Of a stretch of 51,291 bases of DNA, positions 9,264 through 18,706 are shown piece by piece; the first letter of the stretch is position 1; each line of letters starts with the position of its first letter. The stretch is from Kiritimatiellia bacterium (GTDB taxonomy: Bacteria > Verrucomicrobiota > Kiritimatiellia > CAIQIC01 > Lenti-01): the NCBI GenBank assembly GCA_028681135.1, contig JAQUJC010000015.1, positions 1-51,291 of the forward strand. The letters run 5' to 3'. The translations under genes were made by a program, and so were the position numbers. Under the pieces are notes generated by a model. It was given only the letters and a program-made list of their open reading frames with translations. It was not told where the DNA came from and did not search any database.

Positions 9264-10127
9264 GTCGGGCTGGCGCTGCGAAGGCGCGCGCAGGTGCAGC
9301 CGCCGCCGCAGCCATCGCCACGGACGACTGGCACCCTGCCGCCAAAACTGGTGTACGCGCCACCAGAAGGCGGTGTTGCGCCCCCCCAGATAGCGGTGAA
9401 GAAAGAGACGTCGCAGCGGCGTGGGCAGGTCCAGGCGACGCAAATCCTTGAGATCGTAGAACTGCTTCACCCCCCCTGCGATGCGCCAGCGGGCGCGATG
9501 GACGTGATCGGTGTCGATCAGATATATCTGGCCATCGTCGCCCTCCAACCAATTTCCGCATGCCAGGTCGTTGTGGCGCAGCCCCTGGCGATGCAGAGCG
9601 GCAACCCGATCGGCCAATTGCCCGGTCAGGTTTTCCAAGGCGCGGGCATTTTCGTCCGGGGGCAGCCCGGTGACGCCGAGCAGATAGTCGCGCAGGGAAT
9701 GGCGGGCCGGAATCTGCGCATAGAGCAGGAAACTGTCGCGCCAACGGCTGTCGCGCCGGGCCTGCCAGCACGCCAAAGGGCGATAGGTCGGCAGGCCCGC
9801 GGCGGCGAGATAGTGCGCACCGCGCAGGGCTCGGCGGGAGGGGTCGCGCAGCCAGTGCGACAGCAGCGCATTCAACCGGCGCAAGGGGCGGAGGGCCGCG
9901 GGAGCGGCGTGGGCCACCTTGAGAATGCAGGGCAGTCGGGAGGGGGGGGGCAGCAAAAAGGAATAGATGGTGTAGCGAAAGTTGCGAGTGGAGACCGGGG
10001 TGAATTCTTGCGTGTCGCGCCAGCGCCCGGACATGATAAAGGCCCGCACGGCATCTGCCTCGGGCTGATCCTGGATAATCAGTAGGCGGTGGATTGGCGG
10101 CAGTCGAGATGTGCGGGAGGAGCTCAT
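9258..10127 (-). CDS. lipopolysaccharide kinase (Kdo/WaaP)-like protein
   Basis: Kinase-like: ADRVAALHRQGLRHNDLACGNWLEGDDGQIYLIDTDHV. Confidence 0.75.
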   Translation of the reverse strand: MSSSRTSRLPPIHRLLIIQDQPEADAVRAFIMSGRWRDTQEFTPVSTRNFRYTIYSFLLPPPSRLPCILKVAHAAPAALRPLRRLNALLSHWLRDPSRRALRGAHYLAAAGLPTYRPLACWQARRDSRWRDSFLLYAQIPARHSLRDYLLGVTGLPPDENARALENLTGQLADRVAALHRQGLRHNDLACGNWLEGDDGQIYLIDTDHVHRARWRIAGGVKQFYDLKDLRRLDLPTPLRRLFLHRYLGGRNTAFWWRVHQFWRQGASRPWRWLRRRLHLRAPSQRQPDL

Positions 10128-10129
10128 GT

Positions 10130-11935
10130 TCAGGTTTCCGCTAATTGGTTAGCTACCCGATCCAAAGCCGGGAGGGGGTGAGGCTGCGCGGCGAGCGCGC
10201 CGCGCAGGTGGCGGGCGGCCACGGGAATATGACGGGCAAACGATGCCAGGCCGGGTTGCTGGCTGAGCACGGCATAGGCGCCGAGGGCCTGGCACAAACG
10301 CTGGATGGCGGCTGCCGGGAAGACGGCCGCAATGGCATCGCCCTGGGGATGATGGCGGGCATAGGCCTCCACCAGGCGGCGTTGGAGGGGGGGCGGCAAG
10401 TCGGCATAGGGATCGCACACGAGACTGGCGAGGTCATAGGCAGCGGGGCCGCGGCGCATGCCTTGGTAATCAATCATGACCGGCTGGGCACCGCGAAAGA
10501 GGATATTGCTGGATTGCCAGTCGCGGTGAATCAAGGCAACCGGGGAGGCCGCAAGAATCTGGGCGATGCCCATTAATTCCGCGGCGACCGCGGCCAGGAG
10601 GGACTCGGAGGCACCCAGGCGCGCGCGAAGGACGTGGTCGCAGAAATACCGATGCTCCCAGGCATAGAGCGCGGGGCCAAATCCGGGCATCAGAGGCAAA
10701 CGGGTTTGGCGCGCCGCCGAAAGACCATCCTGGTGCAGGCGCAGCGTCAGCGAAATCAGACGGCGGTACAGGCGCTGGATGGCCGCGGCATTCATCTGCG
10801 GCAAGCGCGATTCCAGCGTGTCGGGCCCGAGATCCTCGAGGATCAGCACATGGTCGCGCGGAGCATCCAGCAGCAGCCGCGGCACCGGCAGCCCCAGGGT
10901 CTCCAAAAACCGTGTATGACGCGCGTATAAACGATTCTCCGGCCGCTCCGGTGACCAACGGATGAGCATGGCGGAAAGTGCGCGGTTATTATAATAACCG
11001 CGCACTTTGAGGGAGGGCAATGGGAGGCGGAAAAAGGCACGGGCGGAGCCGCGCGGGGGCACTACTTCTACGGGAAAAAGATCAGGGGGGGGGTGCGACA
11101 GGCGGGCGCGGGGCTTCTTGGGGCGGGGCGGAGTGGCGCTGGCGGAGGGCGACGCGAGGCGCCGACGCAGGGCCGCGACCAGGTGTTGCTCGCGGGGAGA
11201 CAGGACCGCCGCGGCGGGCAGGCTGAAGGATTCCCCAGCGTGACCAAGACGCGCCGCAGTATCCCGGTGGGCCTGGACATACTGCGCAGGGGTGCCGATG
11301 TCAGCCCAAAACGACCCCGGAACAACAACCCCGGCAATGGAGTGGCGCTTTTTCTGGGCGCGCTGGTAGGCGGCAATGATCGTGTCAAAACCTTCTGGCC
11401 GGATGAAGGGCAAGATCTGTGGATCGAGCACCTGGACTCCGCAGAAGGTCGCCTGCCCGTTGGCGGGATCATGAAAACTGCGGATGACTCCGTTGCGGCA
11501 GCGCACGGTTTTAGGGCCGGCGTCTTCCGTAAGCCAGCAGGCGGCAAGCGGGCGCTGGCGTTCCCAGGCGCGCAGCAGGGGCCGCGGATCAAGATCAGCC
11601 ACCACATCGGCATTCACCAGCCAGAAGGGTTGATCGAGAAACCAGTGCGCGTGGCGCAAGGCGCCGCCGGTGCCGAGAATGACGGGCTCGAAAATCATGG
11701 CCACACGCACATCGGCAAGGGGTCGGCGGGCGAGATGACGGACAATCGGCCCCGGAGCATGATGCAGATTGATCAGGACCTCTTGCACCCCCCAGCTCGC
11801 CACCTGTTCCAAGGTCCGCTCCAGCATGGGCCGATTCCACAGGGGGAGCATCGGCTTAGGCGTTTCCAGGGTCAGGGGCCGCAGCCGCGTGCCAAACCCG
11901 GCGGCAAGAATAAAGGCTTTGCGGGGCGGGCGCAT
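10130..11935 (-). CDS. nucleotidyltransferase (MurU-like) / aminoglycoside-phosphotransferase-fold sugar kinase (AmgK-like) fusion
   Basis: N-terminus KAFILAAGFGTRLRPLTLETPKPMLPLWNRPM; C-terminus VALIHRDWQSSNILFRGAQPVMIDYQGMRRGPAAYDLASLVCDPY. Confidence 0.85.
   Translation of the reverse strand: MRPPRKAFILAAGFGTRLRPLTLETPKPMLPLWNRPMLERTLEQVASWGVQEVLINLHHAPGPIVRHLARRPLADVRVAMIFEPVILGTGGALRHAHWFLDQPFWLVNADVVADLDPRPLLRAWERQRPLAACWLTEDAGPKTVRCRNGVIRSFHDPANGQATFCGVQVLDPQILPFIRPEGFDTIIAAYQRAQKKRHSIAGVVVPGSFWADIGTPAQYVQAHRDTAARLGHAGESFSLPAAAVLSPREQHLVAALRRRLASPSASATPPRPKKPRARLSHPPPDLFPVEVVPPRGSARAFFRLPLPSLKVRGYYNNRALSAMLIRWSPERPENRLYARHTRFLETLGLPVPRLLLDAPRDHVLILEDLGPDTLESRLPQMNAAAIQRLYRRLISLTLRLHQDGLSAARQTRLPLMPGFGPALYAWEHRYFCDHVLRARLGASESLLAAVAAELMGIAQILAASPVALIHRDWQSSNILFRGAQPVMIDYQGMRRGPAAYDLASLVCDPYADLPPPLQRRLVEAYARHHPQGDAIAAVFPAAAIQRLCQALGAYAVLSQQPGLASFARHIPVAARHLRGALAAQPHPLPALDRVANQLAET
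10975..11008. repeat. perfect 34-bp palindrome AAAGTGCGCGGTTATTATAATAACCGCGCACTTT inside a CDS
   Basis: Exact self-complementarity; shares core CGGTTATTATAATAACCG with 5720-5747. Confidence 0.97.
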
Positions 11936-11950
11936 GCGACAGTCGCGCGA

Positions 11951-13384
11951 CTAGCCCGAATGCGGCGTGTCTTGGACAACGGGAATGGGCAGACGCAACC
12001 CATCGGCCAGGTGCGTCGGTGTGTCGGCGGGATGGCTCAGGTGCACATCGCCTTCGATGCGAATCCCGGCGCCGAAATGGATGTCGCCGTCGACGCGCAG
12101 CGAATCGCAGTGCAAGAGTGAAGGCGCGCCCTTGGCAAAGCGTTGCTCAAAGTCCGTAATGTTTTTATAAAACCGCGGATCGAGTTGAATATCCGGCGGG
12201 GGGCCAACGCGCTGAGGATCGAGAGTCACCTGGTGCTCGCTGCCGAGCCGATACAGGTCGGACCGGATCGCCAGCAGATCGTCAGTGGTTTTGACGGGAG
12301 CAAAGCGGAACCGCGGCACGACGAGCGCGTCGGCACCCTCAAAGCAGGCGATGGCGGAGCCCATGGCCGCCTCGAGCTGCACCACGGCGGGCGAGTCGGG
12401 ACGGGTGGGGTCTACGGTTTTGCGGTTGACGATGAGGGGCAGTTGCGGCAGGCCGTTGGTGGCCTCCAGCATGTCGCGCAGCGCTTCCAGGTTGAGCCAC
12501 AGGTTGTTGGTGTTAAAAAGGCTGTAGGTGCGGATATCCTGAAATGCGTCGGCTTCATCGTCCGGGCACTGAGCGGATTCACGCAGCAGCAGGCGGCCGC
12601 TTTTCTGGCTACGGGCGAGATGCCCGCCCTTGCGGTCGCTGTCGGTGCGCGCCGTGACTTCCATTAGGAACGGGGTGCGCCGACGGGCGATGTGGCCCAA
12701 AATGCCCAGATGCAGGAGCGCGCCGAGGTTGTCGGCGTTGGACACAAAGGCGTAGCGGAAGCCCTCCGCAAGAAGTCGTTCGAGCAGGCCGGTGGTTTGC
12801 AGCGCGTAATAAATATCGGCGTGGCCCGGCGGGCACCATTCCAGAGCCGGATTCTCGGCCCAGCGCACGGGGCCGCGTGTGGCGATATCCAATTTAGGCA
12901 CGCGATGCTGGCAGAAGGCCAGTGGCAAGCCACCCGGATTGCCAAAGCCCGGGTGGTGCTTTTCGATGGCCGCCAGCGAATCGGCATCGGTGGAAAAACT
13001 GTTCATCAGCAGCAGGGGCAGTGGCGCGCGGCAGCGGGTGCGCAAGGCATCAATTTGCTGCACAATAATGTCGAGAAAACTCAGGCCATTTTTAGCAACC
13101 ATCAGCGACTTCGCCTGTTCGAGACCCATGCTGGTGCCGAGACCGCCGTTGAGCTTGATGACCACCGTATGGCGGATGGCCTCTTCGGCGCTCGCATCCG
13201 ATTCGTCCAGGTCCTCGAACCGCGTCAGGGGGCCGAGATCGCCGAGGGTCGCGCCGGGAATGACGCCCAGGTCGCCAGCGTTCCAGCGGCGCATATTGTC
13301 CAGGAAGGCCTCGACAATCAACGATGGCGCGCCATCGGCGGTCATCCGCTCGCGGATGATCCTCTCAGGATTGGGGGCCGCCAC
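11951..13384 (-). CDS. UTP--glucose-1-phosphate uridylyltransferase, eukaryotic-type UDPGP family
   Basis: VIKLNGGLGTSMGLEQAKSLMVAKNGLSFLDIIVQQI...PLLLMNSFSTDADS; GTG start at 13384 with GGGAG upstream. Confidence 0.85.
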   Translation of the reverse strand: MAAPNPERIIRERMTADGAPSLIVEAFLDNMRRWNAGDLGVIPGATLGDLGPLTRFEDLDESDASAEEAIRHTVVIKLNGGLGTSMGLEQAKSLMVAKNGLSFLDIIVQQIDALRTRCRAPLPLLLMNSFSTDADSLAAIEKHHPGFGNPGGLPLAFCQHRVPKLDIATRGPVRWAENPALEWCPPGHADIYYALQTTGLLERLLAEGFRYAFVSNADNLGALLHLGILGHIARRRTPFLMEVTARTDSDRKGGHLARSQKSGRLLLRESAQCPDDEADAFQDIRTYSLFNTNNLWLNLEALRDMLEATNGLPQLPLIVNRKTVDPTRPDSPAVVQLEAAMGSAIACFEGADALVVPRFRFAPVKTTDDLLAIRSDLYRLGSEHQVTLDPQRVGPPPDIQLDPRFYKNITDFEQRFAKGAPSLLHCDSLRVDGDIHFGAGIRIEGDVHLSHPADTPTHLADGLRLPIPVVQDTPHSG

Positions 13385-13388
13385 CCGA

Positions 13389-14273
13389 TTACTCCCTATC
13401 CGGCGGCAGCCGGGATTCGATGGCGCGGCGCAATTGCGCCAGACGATCATCGCGCTGGGCGGTGCGCAATTGGTGGACGCGAATGACTTCGGCGTTCCAC
13501 TGACGCTGCGACAACACCTGCAGAGGGTCCACCGGCAGATAGGCGGCGACGCCGGGGTGCAGTTCGGAGAGCGCATAGGTGGCGCTGCCCCCGGCAAAAC
13601 GAACCGACACTTTGTCGTCATCAATAGCCGTAATTTCGGCGTTCTCGCGCAGGCTTTGGCCTTCGGGCCCCGGCAGTACGGGGAATACAATTTGGCGGCC
13701 GCGGATGCCGCGACCGGGGCCGACATCCGTCAGGACGGGCGCAGCGGGCAACGTGTTTTTGGCGGCTTCAACCACCCGCTTCATATGCTCCCGCAAGAGG
13801 GAGGCGCGGGCCACCGGGCTGTTATCGAGGAAGTTTTTGGCGGCTTCTTCAAATTCGCGCGCCAGGGATTCGGCCTCCTCCATGGCGTCCAGAGCTGCCT
13901 CGGCCAGCGCGGCAGACGACGCAACCTGGGCTTCCTCCACGGCGGTGGTGAGCCGGGCGATAGCGGCCTCTTGCTGCAGGGCGGCAGCCTGTGCGCCCTG
14001 TTGGAATTCGCTAAAGGCCTGTTGCTGGTCCGCGAGTTCTGCGCGCAGGGTGCGGCTGTGGCGAACGAACCAGGCCGTCGTACCAAAGAGGGCCAGCAGG
14101 ACGAGCAGGGTAACGACAGGGAAAATCCAATAACGCCAGCGATGGGAAGGCGGCAGGCCGGGAATTTGCAGCGGGTTGCTGCATTCCGGACACTTGACAA
14201 TGAAGCCCGCGCCGCGTGCGTCCACTTCGAGATTGTGTCCGCATTCGGGGCAATCAAAATTAATCATCGCCAT
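13389..14273 (-). CDS. zinc-ribbon, single-TM, coiled-coil protein of unknown function
   Basis: FDCPECGHNLEVDARGAGFIVKCPECSNPLQIP followed by TM and long helical region. Confidence 0.7.
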   Translation of the reverse strand: MAMINFDCPECGHNLEVDARGAGFIVKCPECSNPLQIPGLPPSHRWRYWIFPVVTLLVLLALFGTTAWFVRHSRTLRAELADQQQAFSEFQQGAQAAALQQEAAIARLTTAVEEAQVASSAALAEAALDAMEEAESLAREFEEAAKNFLDNSPVARASLLREHMKRVVEAAKNTLPAAPVLTDVGPGRGIRGRQIVFPVLPGPEGQSLRENAEITAIDDDKVSVRFAGGSATYALSELHPGVAAYLPVDPLQVLSQRQWNAEVIRVHQLRTAQRDDRLAQLRRAIESRLPPDRE

Positions 14274-14438
14274 ACGTACCTACTTTCCACAGGTCAATGC
14301 TGTATCGCAATACTATAAGCCCCGGTGGCCCGGCTCGCAAGCGAATTGCCCTTGGGACCGGCACGTTGAGAACAGCAGCGGTGAACAGCGGCATGGAAAG
14401 GCGTTGCGCGGCAGGGACGGGAGAGGTATCCTGCATCC

Positions 14439-15032
14439 ATGAAGAAAATTCGTAAAGCCAAGGTGGTGCGGGACACGCGCGAGACACAAATTCGCGTGGA
14501 ACTGGATTTAGACGGTCGCGGGACCTATAGCATTGATACGGGATTGCCGTTTTTGAACCATATGCTCGAACTGTTTGCCAAACATGCGCTGTTCGACCTG
14601 AACCTGACTGCCAGGGGTGATTTAGAGGTGGACTATCACCACACGGTGGAGGATGTCGGCCTGGCCCTGGGCGATGCACTGAACCAGGCCTTGGGCGAGC
14701 GCAAAGGAATCGAACGCTATGGGTTCAGCCTGATGCCGATGGATGAAACACTCAGCCGCGTGGCTCTGGACCTGGGGGGGCGTCCGTTCCTGGTGTTTGA
14801 AATGGCGACCAAAAAGAGGAAAATACTGGATTTTGAGCTGTCGCTGCTGGGAGAATTTCTGCGGGCATTCACGACCCAGGCGCGCATGAATCTGCACATC
14901 CGCCAACTCTATGGAACGGATGCGCACCACGCCTATGAGTCGGTATTCAAAGGGCTGGCGCGGGCGATGAAGACCGCCTGCCAACGCGACCCGCGCGTCA
15001 AGGGCGTACCGTCAAGCAAGGGCGTGCTATAG
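14439..15032 (+). CDS. hisB: imidazoleglycerol-phosphate dehydratase
   Basis: GLPFLNHMLELFAKHALFDL...DYHHTVEDVGLALG. Confidence 0.95.
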   Translation: MKKIRKAKVVRDTRETQIRVELDLDGRGTYSIDTGLPFLNHMLELFAKHALFDLNLTARGDLEVDYHHTVEDVGLALGDALNQALGERKGIERYGFSLMPMDETLSRVALDLGGRPFLVFEMATKKRKILDFELSLLGEFLRAFTTQARMNLHIRQLYGTDAHHAYESVFKGLARAMKTACQRDPRVKGVPSSKGVL

Positions 15033-15113
15033 ATGCCCCCCCCCTCCCCCGGAGGCGCGATTAATGATGCATGGGTATCTGGGCCGCGGGGCCAACGCCC
15101 TGGACAGTCTAAC

Positions 15114-15132
15114 CTGAATAATCCCGGCTAAC
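15114..15132. repeat. CTGAATAATCCCGGCTAAC element
   Basis: Resembles CTGAATAATCCAG(A/G)(T/C)TAG copies at 48375-48444. Confidence 0.5.
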
Positions 15133-15155
15133 CAAGCCCACGAGGATAACCACAT

Positions 15156-15902
15156 ATGATGAACACTGCATTTACCATTTTACCGGCGGTGGACCTGAAG
15201 GGCGGCAAGTGCGTCCGGCTGTGCCAGGGCCGCGCCTCGGACGAAACAATCTATGGCGATAACCCCGCACAACAGGCCCGTGAATGGGCGCGCCAAGGCG
15301 CGACGTGGCTGCATGTGGTGGACCTCGATGGCGCGTTCCAGGGCCACCCGGTTCATCTGGAGGTGATCGCCGAGATGGTGGCGGCAGCGGGCATCCCGCT
15401 GGAATGCGGCGGGGGCTTGCGCACTGATGCAGATATCGAGGCCTTGCTGTCCCGCCGTGTTCAACGCGTCATTTTGGGCACACGCGCGCTGGAACGCGTG
15501 GACGACCTGGCGGCGTTGGCCACCCGATATGGCGATCAACTGGCCGTCGGCATCGATGCCCGCGATGGCTTGGTGCAGGTGAAGGGCTGGACGGAAACGT
15601 CCCGCACAACCGCGATCGACTTGGCCCGGCGGGCGGCCGGCGCGGGGGTCCGTACGATCATTTATACCGACACCGCCACCGATGGCATGTTGCGGGGTCC
15701 CAACTTCGATGGCACTGCCGAACTGTGCGAGGCTGTTGACGCGCACTGCCAGGTCATTGCCTCGGGCGGGATTTCTTCCGCGGACGATATTCGACGCCTG
15801 CGGGCGCGGGGCAACGCCAACCTGACCGGGGCCATCGTCGGCAAAGCACTATACGAAGGCCACGTACAGATGGCCGACTTACTCGCTGCTGCTCAGGAGT
15901 AG
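15156..15902 (+). CDS. hisA: phosphoribosylformimino-5-aminoimidazole carboxamide ribotide isomerase
   Basis: ILPAVDLKGGKCVRLCQG...LHVVDLDGAFQG...IYTDTATDGMLRGPN. Confidence 0.95.
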   Translation: MMNTAFTILPAVDLKGGKCVRLCQGRASDETIYGDNPAQQAREWARQGATWLHVVDLDGAFQGHPVHLEVIAEMVAAAGIPLECGGGLRTDADIEALLSRRVQRVILGTRALERVDDLAALATRYGDQLAVGIDARDGLVQVKGWTETSRTTAIDLARRAAGAGVRTIIYTDTATDGMLRGPNFDGTAELCEAVDAHCQVIASGGISSADDIRRLRARGNANLTGAIVGKALYEGHVQMADLLAAAQE

Positions 15903-15946
15903 CCCGGATGAAAAAAATTGGGCGATTTTAGTTTTGTCGGGGATTA

Positions 15947-16630
15947 TCAGAGTTGGGGCGGCGGGAGCGCAGCGTCGCGCTGGCGCTTGAATTCCGCGGC
16001 CTTGACCAGCACTTCGGCCAGGGAGCCGCACTCGAGCTTGCGCTTGATATTGGCGCGATGGACATCCACCGTCCGCCCACTGAGCCCGAATTTCTCGGCA
16101 ATCTCACGGGTGGTCATGCCCTCGCCGATGGCATAGAGCATTTCGCTTTCGCGCGCGGTCAGGCTGTCGTATCCCGCCAATCCCTTATCGGCGGGGGGCG
16201 CGGGATGTCCGGCCAGCAGCTCGGCGGCTTCCGGGCTCAAATAGGTTTGGCCGGCGCGCACCTGTCGCAGAGCGGCCACCAGCGTTTCCTCGGCCTGATC
16301 CTTCATGACATAGCCCTCGGCGCCGGCCTGCAGGGCTTTCTCGGCATAGAGGCCTTCATCGTGCATGGAGAGCACCAGGATATGGCCCTCGAATCCCCGG
16401 GCGCGCACCTCCCGAATCCAGTCCAGGCCGCTGCGGTCGCGCAACGACAGATCGAGAATGACGCACTCGGGCTGGAACTGGTCCACGGCCGCCAAGCCCT
16501 CGTCGTAGGTGCCCGCTTCCGCGCAAACGCTAAAGTCGACTTCGCTGGCCAGCAGCGCGGCCAATCCCTGCCGCACGATGGCGTGATCATCCACCAGCAG
16601 CAAGGAGGTCTTGCGGGGGGCGCGGCTCAT
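15947..16630 (-). CDS. NarL/FixJ (LuxR)-family response regulator
   Basis: LLLVDDHAIVRQGLAALL...LTARESEMLYAIGEGMTTREIAEKFGLSGRTVDVHRANIKRKL; ATG overlaps gpsA stop (ATGA). Confidence 0.92.
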   Translation of the reverse strand: MSRAPRKTSLLLVDDHAIVRQGLAALLASEVDFSVCAEAGTYDEGLAAVDQFQPECVILDLSLRDRSGLDWIREVRARGFEGHILVLSMHDEGLYAEKALQAGAEGYVMKDQAEETLVAALRQVRAGQTYLSPEAAELLAGHPAPPADKGLAGYDSLTARESEMLYAIGEGMTTREIAEKFGLSGRTVDVHRANIKRKLECGSLAEVLVKAAEFKRQRDAALPPPQL

Positions 16631-17628
16631 GTATCGCGCTCCGGGCGCCGGTCGCGGCGCATCAATTCGAGCACGGCGGCGCGGGGGTGTTGACCGTGAT
16701 GCAAAATAGCATCCACCTGCTCCATCACGGGCACGGCGACGTTCACCTCCCGTGCCAAGGCCAAGGCGGTGGCGCATGTCCAAAGGCCTTCCGCCACCTG
16801 CTCCATTCCGTCTAGAATCTGTTCGAGCGTCTCGCCCCGTCCCAGGCGTTCGCCGACGGTGCGGTTGCGGCTCTGGGGGCTCATGCAGGTCACCATCAGG
16901 TCGCCAATCCCCGAGAGCCCATAAAAGGTTTGCGGATGGGCGCCAAGCGACACCCCCAGGCGCGTCATCTCCGCCAGGCCGCGTGTAATCAGGGCGGCCT
17001 TGGCATTATGGCCAAACGCCAAGCCGTCGCAGACCCCCGCGGCAATCGCGATTATATTTTTGAAAGCCCCGCCCAGTTCGACACCCTGGACATCATCGCT
17101 GGTATAGGCCCGGAAGGTGTCGCCCGTAAAGAGTTCCTGAAACGGGCCGGCCACCGTTTCATCGGTGCTGGCAATGGTCACCGCAGTCGGCACGCCCCGG
17201 GCGGTCTCGGGTGCGATGCTGGGGCCGGAGAGCACGGCGGGGGCCGCCACTCCCCAGATGGCGATTAGCAGGTCGGTCATGCGCTCGTGAGTGGCCTCAT
17301 CAAAGCCCTTGGTGGCGCTCAGAACCGGCGGCCGACCGGCGGCCTGAAAGGCCTCGGCAAAACGCTCGAGCACGGCACGCATGTAGCGCGACGGCACCAC
17401 CACGACCACGGCCTCGGCGTCGGCCAGCACCACGGAGGGATCCGCCGTCCACTCCACGGCCGTAGGAATGTCCACCCCCGGCAAAAACTTGGGATTGCGC
17501 CGGGTGCGGTGGACCTGCGCGACATAGGCTGCATCCGGGCCCCAAACGCACGGCCGATGGCCATTGCGCAGCAGGGTCAGCGCCAGCGCGGTGCCCCACC
17601 CGCCATCGCCCACCACCGCCACGTTCAT
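16627..17628 (-). CDS. gpsA: glycerol-3-phosphate dehydrogenase [NAD(P)+]
   Basis: MNVAVVGDGGWGTALALTLLRNGH...LGGAFKNIIAIAAGVCDGL...GLSGIGDLMVTC; 4-bp overlap with metA. Confidence 0.95.
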   Translation of the reverse strand: MNVAVVGDGGWGTALALTLLRNGHRPCVWGPDAAYVAQVHRTRRNPKFLPGVDIPTAVEWTADPSVVLADAEAVVVVVPSRYMRAVLERFAEAFQAAGRPPVLSATKGFDEATHERMTDLLIAIWGVAAPAVLSGPSIAPETARGVPTAVTIASTDETVAGPFQELFTGDTFRAYTSDDVQGVELGGAFKNIIAIAAGVCDGLAFGHNAKAALITRGLAEMTRLGVSLGAHPQTFYGLSGIGDLMVTCMSPQSRNRTVGERLGRGETLEQILDGMEQVAEGLWTCATALALAREVNVAVPVMEQVDAILHHGQHPRAAVLELMRRDRRPERDT

Positions 17629-18587
17629 GGCGCTTCCTCGCCGCTGTTGTCCACCACGATCTCGTTCGTCAGCTCGGGGGCGCTGGCACCCTTCATATAG
17701 GGCGTGGTGAGATAGACGTGCTTGATCCACGAGTTGAAGAATTCGTTGCGGTTGGCGCGCCAGGTGTTGACCGGGTTTTCGGCATCGAGGTTTTCGAGCG
17801 GGCCGACGTCGGGCCGCCCCCGTTCGCGGTCGCGGCGGGCCTCGGTCAACAGGCGGCTCGAATTATATTCCTGATGCCCCAGGTGCATCAGAAACTGGTG
17901 GTCGCACGTTTCAAAGATGGTGTAGCCGCCCTTATCGGCATGGGCCAGCAGCCGGAGCTGGCCCGCCTGCTCGGCCGCTTCGAGCACGGCGTCATCCACG
18001 CCGGAATGGCGGCTCTGCGGACACCAGAACACGTCATCGAGCCCGCCCATGATCGGATGGTCCGGCACCAGGTTGCGAGTCGGGTAGATTCCAAAAATCT
18101 TTTGCGGGTAGGTTATCTTTTCAAAGCCGAGATACTTGGCCAGGGCCAGTCCGCCCCAGCAGATACCCAGGATGCAGGTGCGGGCGGCCTGGGCCACGCT
18201 CAGGATGCCGCGCAATTCCTCCCAGTAGGTGATCTGCTCCCAGGACAGCTCTTCCACGGGCGCGCCCGTCACAATGAGCCCATCCAGTGCCGCCACCGAC
18301 TGGGCCCAGTCGTAGGGCAGATAATGCTTGTTGAGATGCTCCTGATCCGAGCTGGTATAGGCGTGCTCCCGCAGGCGAATCCAAATGGGAATGATCTGCA
18401 GGATGCTACGGCCCATCGGCGCAAGCAGATTAAATTCATAGTCCTCGGCCTGCGGCATGATGTTGAGAATGCCGATTTGTAGCGGCCGGATATCCTGCCG
18501 TTCCGCGGCCTCTTCGCTGAGCCATGCCACATGATGCCGGTCGAACAGCGGCTTCAGGCGGTGGGTGGGTGACAATCGAATGGTCAC
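17625..18587 (-). CDS. metA: homoserine O-acyltransferase (MetA/HST family)
   Basis: LQIGILNIMPQAEDYEFNLL..., ILGICWGGLAL (Cys nucleophile), LMHLGHQEYNSSRL. Confidence 0.85.
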   Translation of the reverse strand: MTIRLSPTHRLKPLFDRHHVAWLSEEAAERQDIRPLQIGILNIMPQAEDYEFNLLAPMGRSILQIIPIWIRLREHAYTSSDQEHLNKHYLPYDWAQSVAALDGLIVTGAPVEELSWEQITYWEELRGILSVAQAARTCILGICWGGLALAKYLGFEKITYPQKIFGIYPTRNLVPDHPIMGGLDDVFWCPQSRHSGVDDAVLEAAEQAGQLRLLAHADKGGYTIFETCDHQFLMHLGHQEYNSSRLLTEARRDRERGRPDVGPLENLDAENPVNTWRANRNEFFNSWIKHVYLTTPYMKGASAPELTNEIVVDNSGEEAP

Positions 18588-18706
18588 AAATCACTCCTCA
18601 TGGGTTTGGGTTATGCCACGCGCCCGCCCCCCTTGTCCACCGTCAACCGGGACTGGGCGGGCGGCACAAGGCGCTGGGGGCCGGGGAACGTGTCCCGTGG
18701 CCTTCA

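Noticed and set aside
12692-14318. Long plus-strand ORFs 12692-13486 and 12879-14318
   Set aside because: Antisense to the UGPase and zinc-ribbon genes, which have clear motifs; low-complexity translations without family features.
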